Part shown: in pieces, positions 55,293 to 64,000 of the stretch
Numbering within the stretch: position 1 is the stretch's first letter
How the letters are laid out: each line of letters opens with the position of its first letter
Notes under the pieces: model-generated
Told to the model about the DNA's origin: nothing
What the model saw: the letters and a program-made list of their open reading frames with translations, nothing else
Databases searched by the model: none
From: Anoplopoma fimbria
Lineage: Eukaryota; Chordata; Actinopteri; Perciformes; Anoplopomatidae
Length of the DNA stretch: 64,000 bases
NCBI RefSeq assembly: GCF_027596085.1
Contig: NC_072471.1
Coordinates: 5,513,091 to 5,577,090, forward strand
Direction of reading: 5' to 3'
Made by a program: the position numbers and the translations under genes

Positions 55293-58200
55293 CTGATCCA
55301 GTGTGCAACATTGCCCTTTTGTTGTAACAGAGCTCTCATGTTTATTCATTTTGGCATCATGGCCAAGAGGTCAACAGAGGTGTGTTTACAGAAATCCCCC
55401 AATTCCCATAATGGTATGCAGTCAAAAGACACTATCATAACACAAAGAGGCAGCCAAGTTCAAGCCCTTAGAGCTCTTCTAATCTAATAGCTAATTTGCC
55501 CGAATTTGCATTCAAATTATATCATCTAGCGGTTTCTGAGTGCGTTTAAAACATTTTGTTAGCATAGCTGAAATACTTTGCTTAAATAAATTGTTTATAC
55601 ACTCACACGACCTTTGGCTGACCTTAAAACATTCAGACTCCTAACATGCTGATGTGACCTTTGAGCTTTGAGTTGACAAGGGCACATCTGAAGCAGCTTC
55701 ACCTGGCTACACCCTCCGGTTTAGCACAATAGCTATTGGTTATTTTGGACAAATGTCACCCTCCCTGCAGCCAACCTTGTCAGCCTTCCTCGAAACAGTC
55801 AAAAAAAAAAATGGAGTTCACTGTGAGCTACTCGCATCTCTCTGATTCTCTTCCTGAACCCTGCAGCATCAAACGCCTCACACCTTGCTGCATGTTTAGC
55901 TTCACACTCCGTAAATGCAGTAATTAACCAGATGCAGTCAACCCTTTACATTCACGCTTTAATCCACACATCCCTCTAAATACGGCCGAGGAGCGGTGAC
56001 CCACACACAGACACAAAACGTGACCTCTAATATCCACACCAACGTCACCCACCCTCTTGTAGCACCATCTTTCTTCAAATGTCATATGTGAAGTGCTCAT
56101 GTCCCGGGGACAATGAGGGGTATAGGGTTTCCTGGCAAGACTTAGCAGCATCCAAACTTAGAACTGACTCCCTAAGGATGTTGGTATGTGAGTGTGTGCG
56201 TTTGTCGATAGGTGGGAGATATACACCGGACAGTAAAATTAGCTTCTTGCCACCAGCCTTTGACAGTATGTTCCAGTTATATCCTTCATGTGTTGCAGAG
56301 GTTAGAATACCAGACCACTACACACACACAGATACTATATCCAATGTTAAAAAATATGATTCTGAAGTATCTTTTCATGAGCAACATTATCTTTGCAAAG
56401 AGTTTATGGGGATCAAATTCCATTTTAGTTTTAAAATACAGTTTATTAGTTGCTCTAATCATTCTTCCCCTTCATTGTGGACATAAAGTGATCCATAAAT
56501 AAACAAAACTACTGCTAAAAAACGGGGGACAAAAAAAGTCCAGTCAAATCAATTTCAATAATTGATCAATCATTCATGATTTTTTAGAGCAAACATGCTT
56601 TAAAAGGTTTAATAAAAGCTATAATACTATATTATTATAGGGTGGATCTTAACCCCCTTGTTCTACAGTGTAGTCACTTCATAGCAGAACACATGAAATG
56701 CAAGAATGGTAAAACAAATCCTTAATAATCAAAATCTATCCCTTAATTTGAAGTAGATTGGCTGTTATTTAGGTTTGCTCATACCGGTCAGGCTCAATCA
56801 AAAAGAATAACATTTAGGGAGAATTTTAAGTGTGCTTTCATAAAAAAAACATGCTAAACCAACTAATGTAAGAAGGTGCGGCAAGAAAAGGAAACATAAT
56901 TAAAGCTTGGCTTCACATACTGCTGTAATGTTCCAAAAGGACATCCTATCCGCTACATGAGAGCCAAGTTTTTTTGGGGCAATAACAGATCAAGAAATAT
57001 TTGCAGGCCAACTTCTTCCTCTAAAATACACTAATTTCCTAAATCTTCAATAAAAACATATCTGTCAATGTCAATCCCACGATGGTTAAGCACCATGTAT
57101 CCAAGAGCTCATGACTTGAACCACTTAAAAACACAAACTGGTAACAAAATGACGGAGGTGATGCTATCTCGTCCTACTGAGGTCCCTGCTGTCTACGGTG
57201 GCACTAATGACTTATTGGAGGAAATTACAAGTTCCGCTCGTCTTCACGCAGTGCCATCAATCACATCAACCTTTCCTGCAGAATATCTTGGTTTTAATAA
57301 AGTAAAGGGTAGCGTGGAGAATGTCAGAGTGGAAAAAAAACAAATTAACATTTCAGCAGGTGGAAAAACATATTATACATTGTCTCTTTTTTAGTTGTGG
57401 TCCGGTTCATTTTCACACTGGCTTTTCACCAACAAAACCAAGAGCAGTTTTGGCGACTCCCATCCTATATCTTATATGCTACATGATCTAAGTTCTTCTG
57501 AACTTTACAGCTTCTTATTTGTATATTTATGCTCTCTGCCATCACAAAGAGAGAATAACTATGAGCATTACTTTTTGAGGCTGCAAAATGAATCATGTTG
57601 TAACTGTGATCATGTTTTTTCTCTGAAATAGTTCATTAAACTTGATTTGGGGAGTTATTTATGTTCTTTGTGTTCACCGCTCGGACTGGCACATCAAAAC
57701 AAGCTTTTTCTATTCATAGACTGTTCACAGTCACAATCTAAAATGTCAGAGAGCAATAGAAAGTATTCTGTTCCTTAACATGGATAAATAAATAATGTTT
57801 AACTCAGTGATAAGATTTCACCCTGAGTCGGAGATCACATTTTCTTGTATATGATAATGTTCTCATGGAAAGCCTGAAATGTACTACCAATAATCACTGC
57901 AAGAGCTGTGCAGTTTGTGTGATACACAAGAATCGGAAAGGGGTTAAAGGGCTAAAGAGGGGGCTTAATGCAAAATGACACAGACATGCATGCTTTTACA
58001 CAACCATACAAACAGCTTAGGGACACAGGGTGTGATGTACCAACTAACAGTAAACTCAAAGTGATCCAGACTGTAGGACAATATCGACGTTAGGAGGATG
58101 TGTTTGCAGTTTAAGAAGTTGACAGTTGATTACCTGAAGCCAAAAGCAACTGTGTGTAATGCATCAAACAATAAGACCATACCCACAACGGGTGAAAAAC

Positions 58201-59729
58201 AAACACAGTCACCCCAACGTATAACATAAATTACCTCCTAACTACCCCCTAATTCCGAACCACTTTTCCTTGACCTCGATGACAACATCATTGGGTCAAG
58301 GAAAGGAAAGATGTGAAGGAGAACTCATGAGGAGTTGGGGAAAGAAAACCCTGGTGCTTAGAGAATCCAACTATGCTTTTACTAAGCTACGTAATTATGA
58401 TGTGACAGGGGATGTCACTGACGTAGGTCTGCCATGGCAAAACTACAATGAAGGACTATAAAAAGCACATATAAAACATGACCAAATTAAATCTATTACT
58501 CCATGCATGCAGCCTATATAAATGCTCCTTCAGTGACAGGCTGCTTCACTCGTGGTGTGTGAAGGACAGAAAACAAAGGTCCTTTCTTAAAATCTGACAA
58601 TTCACTCATGTGCAATATCAGTATCAGTTAAATATCAATACTTCCTTTGTGCAATAATGTAAATTCAACAGTTTTACAGTATTTTGATTTTTTACAGTTT
58701 AATCATTTATCATGGCACTTTTTTTACTTATGCTTCTAGTTATTGAGAATGAGAATTTGTTAATGACAGTTTGCTATATTTCGTATTCTTGTTTTTTTTT
58801 TTTAATTTGTTGCATGTTCAAAGTAAATACATACATATAAAATTTAATTAAATGGTTGTCACTGGCTATTCGTATTTATCAACATGGATCCCATTAGTTT
58901 ATGATTGTATGAATAGAATTGTAAAACCTGTGCAAGATAGGCATATCATTTGTTTTCATGGCAAGCAAATGGTGCGTCACTTTAAATGATGCTGCCTCAA
59001 GGAATTGTGGGGTGGCACTATCTTCTTTCCTTTGGTAGAGGATGGTCCAGTGTATCCTATGCTAAAGGAGCTAAGAGAGGAAGCATTGAAGCACCTTCCC
59101 TTAGTGCATTTAGAGAATTCGTACAGCTCTTATCATGGCGACCACTTGGCTACTTCCGGATCATTTCACTTAGTTAGGAACCTTCCAAAGTAAAAACTTT
59201 TTTGATTAGCATTAAAACAACATAATCCTGTGACTGCCACTACTACCACTTAACAGACAACTTAATCAACTTATTGCATTAATAATTGCAGCAGCTCTGT
59301 TTAAACTAATGCCAGTTTTGCCAATATTGCCTTTTAAGCACATTAATTATGTCAGTGGTCCCTAAGATGAAAAATATAAAGCAGAATCCTTTCCCCTTTA
59401 AACTGGTGAGCTCAGAAACCTATCATTTTAGAAACATTACAGCCTGCAACACACATTTGACAGCGTAATGCAGCCCTGCAGGTAAAGTGGCACTCATGTG
59501 ATAAAAGCTGCTTTTCAAAGTGAAATGGTATTCCATAAGATGCTTTAAAACATATCAGCTTAAATATAGCCCACGCGTATCTCTAAAATTGAAACCCAGT
59601 GGCACTCACCTGAGACCCTGTTGCCTCTGTGCTCTTGTCTCTGCCCGTCTACTGGTACCAGGTTCTCTGCTCCCAATAGATAAAGATTATAATATAAACC
59701 AGAAACAGTTAATGGACTGTATCTGTTTC

Positions 59730-59731
<2 letters not shown>
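55293..59731. other. Non-coding stretch
   Basis: It contains a PORE-like site at 55503-55518, two overlapping open frames at 56079-56502 with no recognisable domain, a 108 codon frame at 57068-57394, also unrecognised, and AT-rich sequence from 58600 to 58960. Confidence 0.45.
55503..55518 (-). promoter_or_regulatory. POU-dimer (PORE-like) site
   Basis: On the minus strand it reads AATTTGAATGCAAATT. This is the palindromic Oct-factor PORE motif ATTTGAAATGCAAAT minus one A. It is the second POU-dimer-like site within 4 kb. Confidence 0.3.

Positions 59732-59767
<36 letters not shown>
59732..59767. repeat. (TA)n microsatellite
   Basis: About 18 TA units. Confidence 0.97.
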
Positions 59768-59770
<3 letters not shown>

Positions 59771-60432
59771 AGTGTACATTAACACAATCATGAGGAAACA
59801 CCATGAGGCAACAATATTATCCTTCTGGTTTCTATGAAGTAAGAGTTCTAAGAAAGCATTTTCCAAATCATTAGGCATTTACTGTTAAATAGGTGAACGG
59901 CAAGGAAAACTACACAGTAATTTGGGGCGGGGGGGGAGAAAAATCCCATCAAAGCCTCATCTGAGAGGCTGCAGCTCTACCTTCATCTTCTGCTGCTGCT
60001 TCCTGGAATCTGCTAACGTTTAGCTTGCTGTGAATGGAGCACATTAATATTAACCTAGCTACCGTTGACATTGTTGCGTTCTTATCCTTGACACTTATCG
60101 TAACTGCTTGCACGTCTTTCTCCGTTTCTCTTTTTTTTTTTTTTATAACCTAATCAAACGTTGGCGCACTAGCAGTTACCTAGGCAACATGCTGAGTCAA
60201 ACGAGTTTCAACACTGACACCAACACTGGGAGAGCGAGGGGAGCCAATCGATCGACCAATAAATTGATCAAGAGGCAAATGGAAAGTTTCCCAGTTAACC
60301 CCTTGTAAAGCTCATACAACTGAATTTAAGAGAAACAACTTTTGGGATTCAAAAACATATAAGCATATTGTTAAGAACAAGTTATGACATCCACTTAAAT
60401 TTAGACAGGGCATTATTTACTACTCTGGAGTC
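59768..60432. other. Non-coding stretch
   Basis: A G-run near 59928-59937 (GGGGCGGGGGGGG) and a T14 run at 60131-60144. No gene is seen. Confidence 0.5.
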
Positions 60433-61100
60433 CAGTGGTGTACTGTACTGTACATAAGTACAATTTAGGCTACTTGTACTTAAGTTAACGTTACTTGAGT
60501 ATTTCTATTTCACTATATAGGCTACTTCTAAGCTACAACATTATTACATTTGGTTGGGAAATCTAATACATTTAACATATAAACCATATTAACATATGTA
60601 GCCTACAGGACCCTAAAAAGCATATGTGGCTCAATCTCGACCAGCTTAAATATTTGCACCTCTTATGGCCTACCTGTAGTCTATTAATACATAAATAATG
60701 ATCCAATAATAAAACTCTGCATAATGACTACTTTAACTTTTGATGCCGTAAGTATACACTTTGTTAATAACACTTCAGTACTTTTATTTCAGTCAAATTT
60801 TGAATGCAGGGCTTTTACTTGTACTGCAGGGGTCAATCAACGTTGTTGATGGGCAAGGAGATTTGTTTTGGTAATTTAAATTACTCCATTTGGTTAGAAT
60901 GTTTTTTGTAAACTCATCATATGATCAGTATGTCCAAATTAAACCTGCAAAGCAACTAGTTAGATATTAGATCAATGCAGTAAATTAAAGACAACAATAT
61001 AACCTTTTGAACCGTAGGGAACTAGAAGTATTAGCTCAAACTTAAACATATACGTACAGTACTTGAGTAAAATTAACTACTTAGCTACTTTCCACCACTG
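60433..61100. repeat. Interspersed repeat, family D, with matching inverted ends
   Basis: It starts CAGTGGTG followed by a TACTGTAC/TAAGTACAAT segment and ends TACTTGAGTAAAATTAACTA, then CTTTCCACCACTG. The right end is the inverse of the usual head. Between the ends are TTACTTGAGTATTTCTATTT, CTGCATAATGACTACTTTAA and TTTTGAATGCAGGGCTTTTA. Positions 60840-61040 fit the family poorly and may be a later insertion. Confidence 0.7.
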
Positions 61101-62427
61101 AATAAAATCATTGCTGTCTGTGATATGCGCTGAACATCACGTTATGTGTATATCTACATGGATGTCTCAAATTCAAATAATAAAAGTGCATACTGCCATT
61201 TCTCAAACATTTCATTCAAAGTAATTCTACTGTTAAATTCATAATGGGCAATCTGTTGTATAAATACTAATTTGATTCAGAGTGGTTAGGCTGCTCACAG
61301 TAATTTCTAATTCATGTTCCATAATTACAATGATTTAATTGCTCTCACATTCTTATTAACTACATGCTCTGTGCCATGATTATTATTCTTAAATCTTTTA
61401 ATCATATTAAAACACCTTCTTTTGTCATTTTCACAACTGAAATACTTTATACATAATTGTTGCTCTGTATACTTATCTTTAAGTCACAAAGAGAGGGTTA
61501 GCATGTGTTTTAAAGCAGCCATGCAGTAGGACGGAGTGTATCAGCAGTGCAGCCTGACTGTGGTAAACAGTTTAAACACGTCCGACAGAAGGGACAACAG
61601 TTTGTATGCGCCCTGGGGAAGCTGTCAGTGGCACTACATACACTTACTCGACATGTATGTCTGCATGTGCTTTACCAAGTGACATGTGAGATGTAAGATG
61701 AACTAGTCATTAAAGCTGCCCTACAAGTTAATTTTAGCATTATTGAGGCTTAAATCAATGGGCGCATAAAGCATATCGATCATCACAGAGACACGTCGAG
61801 ATGCGATTCTTATCGACAAACTACAGCACGTTACAAGAGGAGAGTGAGGGTATGACCAAAAATAGAAATTGCCTCATTTACTGCACAAACAGGATCTCTC
61901 TCCAGGGGGATTTTGTCAGTAGTCGATCAATCATCTGCAAGGTGAAAATATGCAGATATTATGTGAATGAACAGAATCACAATTGAGCTCCAAAAGCTGT
62001 TAAGCCAACAGAAGATTCTCCCAGAGAGTGATGGACACCATGTAGTGGCTGTGCTGTGTACGAACAGGACCGTGATTGATTATACTGGGACATTAATGGT
62101 CACTGTTCAATAGCCATGTACACAACAATGAGAGGGGCTTTGGAAGACACACACACACACATATCAATATCTTCGTGTGTCGAAGTCAGCATCCAAGGGG
62201 AAGCTTAGACGTGAGGGAGGATTGTTTTTTGTCTTTCCTCTTCCCCATCTCGCTCGGTTTCCTGATCTTCATGAACTTCCATCTTTGTCCCCTGTTGTCT
62301 CATTCTTCATTCTTTCGGCGATTTGACGACGACAAAAAAAGCAGCGTAGAGAAGATATTTGTCAAAAAAAACTGAAAGCCTGATGAATTGCTGTCCTTCT
62401 CTTCACTGTGGAGAGGAGGGGCGACAT

Positions 62428-62438
62428 GGGGGGGGGGG
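62428..62438. repeat. G11 homopolymer
   Basis: Preceded by CGACAT and followed by AGTAGAGGGGGG. Confidence 0.93.
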
Positions 62439-62500
62439 AGTAGAGGGGGGTCTGTGCTGAGAGAGACAGAGCACAGGGGTTGGGCGAAGAGTGCGACAGT

Positions 62501-62515
62501 GGCTATAAATAACCC
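62501..62515 (+). promoter_or_regulatory. TATA/MEF2-like box
   Basis: GGCTATAAATAACCC matches 9208-9222 at 14 of 15 positions. It is compatible with a TATA box or a MEF2 site. It lies about 65 bp downstream of a G-rich tract. No coding exon is recognised downstream. Confidence 0.25.
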
Positions 62516-62609
62516 TGTGTGTAGGCTATGTTCGTGTGTATGTGTGTGTGGTTTTTCGCGATGCAGAGTCTAATCAGAGCCAATCTACACTCCTTTTTCT
62601 TCTAACTGC

Positions 62610-62628
62610 ACACACACACACACACACA
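62610..62628. repeat. (CA)n microsatellite, short
   Basis: About nine units, followed by AACACAAG. Confidence 0.95.
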
Positions 62629-63268
62629 AACACAAGTAAAACACATTTGAATAGCCCTTATTAAAATCCCCCGCCCCTGACGCAGGCATGTTTGTGCTGA
62701 TCACAGTGACTTTCCTTTGGTTGCTTCCCATGCGTCTCCTCCACAGGGCATTTCACCGCGCTCTCTGGAACTAGAAGAGACAAGCCCCCACGTTCTGACT
62801 GGGGGCCGAGGCTTCCAGCTCAGACAGAATTAACCAACTCTCGCTCATGTTTCTTTTTCTCTCTCCACCCCCGTGCACTACCCTCCATCAGTTTGGCTAA
62901 ACCGAAATGTAAATCATTCCGCTTAAATTTCGCCGTGTATCCACTCATATACAGGTTTTTTTCTGTGTGTTTGTGAGTGTGTGTTTGTCCCTGCTGAGTG
63001 CAAATGCAGCCAAGTCAGGCCAGGCCTAAATCTATGCCAGGAGCTGCACTGATACAACGTTCCCCCCCCTCGAAGACTCCAACACGGCAACAGGGAACGG
63101 CAGATGGTGTGACATTCAGCCTCTGTCAACAGACGAGAGAAAAAACAGAGAGAGATGCACAAGAGGACGTGAGGGATGGTGATGGAAAGAGAAGTGGAAG
63201 AAAAAAATCAGGTGAGAACAGGAACAAGTGTCAGGGACGTTAAAGAGAGATTTGGTGTTGGCTCAGAG

Positions 63269-63289
63269 CGCCACCATGTGGTGCACGTG
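63269..63289. promoter_or_regulatory. CTCF-like motif next to CACGTG
   Basis: CGCCACCATGTGG (63269-63281) differs from the core CGCCACCTAGTGG at two positions, and an E-box CACGTG follows at 63284-63289. A related CACCATGTAGTGG lies at 62036-62048. Confidence 0.2.
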
Positions 63290-64000
63290 GACCGCTTCTG
63301 GGCTTTGCAGAGCCAGGCAGAGACAGAGACATGTCACTGATTTTTCCACACAGTCAACAGAATGATTTTGCCGTGCAGGGTAAATACACAGCCTCCCATA
63401 GTAATTTCTCCTAAATACACACATGCACAGTCACACGCTCATAACCAAATCCCTACAGAGCTCTACCTGGCAACGGCATACAAACAGGGTTTTTTTTTTC
63501 CCCCTCTGTCTCACACAAAGCAACACGCATGCCTGACTCAAAACACTGAGTGTGTTTATTTATGCCTACGTACACAGAATAAAAAATAAGAAAAATACCA
63601 TCAAATACCTATAAAATGACTATGATATGTGCTGTTGACAAGACTAAGCAAAGCAGACACAGTGAGCACTGGGAGGAGTGTGTTTTGAGCCGAACAGATT
63701 AATCAGCATAAATTAAGTCAGCCACCAAACCCCGGCCATGTTGAACTACATTTTTTAGTGTCTCCACATCTACATTTTTTTTCAACAAATAATCCCTGTG
63801 TGGGTGGCCGGGCTGGCTAAAGGCATCTATCATGTGGCTGTGACGTCCTCAGTCTGATTCCAGACTAGGACCTTTGTCATGTGAGCCGTTCTCTCTCTGT
63901 GTGTCTCTAATCTAGCACTAATGCAAAAAATTTGAAATAAAATTGAAATACTGAGATGAATAAATTGCATAACTCACCCTCTATTACAAACTTTGAGTCT

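Larger units (their letters stand above)
61101..64000. other. Non-coding stretch
   Basis: It holds short CA runs at 62150-62161 and 62610-62628, a G11 run at 62428-62438, a TATA/MEF2-like GGCTATAAATAACCC at 62501-62515, and CTCF-like motifs near 62036 and 63269. An 81 codon frame at 62998-63243 is unrecognised. Confidence 0.45.

Noticed and set aside
56079..56502. Two overlapping plus-strand frames of 135 and 96 codons
   Set aside because: Neither shows a domain, and overlap in two frames is more in line with chance than with coding selection. It would need cross-species comparison.
57068..57394. 108 codon plus-strand frame
   Set aside because: No recognised domain, AT-rich end and no splice sites. 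Left unannotated.

Overview
This window looks like non-coding vertebrate DNA, most likely from an acanthomorph (spiny-rayed) teleost fish. The evidence is an AT-leaning background, very many long uninterrupted (CA)n/(TG)n arrays, and several degraded interspersed repeats whose head and body motifs I recognise as common in percomorph fish genomes. Repeat-family assignment rests on memory plus similarity between copies inside the window, not on a database search. There is no operon structure, no tRNA or rRNA, no CRISPR array, and no protein that I can recognise. I read the window as an intergenic or deep intronic segment.

Layout: 1-9 kb holds five long (CA/TG) arrays (two of them flanking a hairpin), poly-G runs, fragments of three interspersed repeat families, and one member of an inverted duplicate pair (2.0-2.15 kb on the minus strand and 9.02-9.14 kb on the plus strand). 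9-18 kb has an E-box/MEF2-like element, two roughly 150 bp dinucleotide arrays, a long interspersed repeat (10.6-11.3 kb), the best candidate exon (13.15-13.47 kb) and a perfect 24 bp palindrome (13.92 kb). 18-25 kb is poor in satellites and contains two CpG-dense blocks (22.19-22.32 and 24.49-24.76 kb) plus a nuclear-receptor-like palindrome (20.63 kb). 25-42 kb alternates long (CA/TG) and (GA) arrays with repeat copies, including a fold-back element at 34.97-35.46 kb and a (TA)n-cored inverted repeat at 29.6 kb. 42-51 kb has further repeat copies and a small element with 35 bp inverted ends (49.1 kb). 51-56 kb looks most like conserved non-coding sequence, with two POU-dimer-like palindromes. 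56-64 kb is mostly unannotatable, apart from a 668 bp repeat with matching inverted ends (60.4-61.1 kb).

No set of genes acts together here. Any function would be regulatory (enhancers, an unmapped promoter, insulator sites) or structural (Z-DNA, cruciform or triplex-prone repeats). The regulatory calls are motif readings without conservation data and carry low confidence. I did not find a convincing undescribed system.
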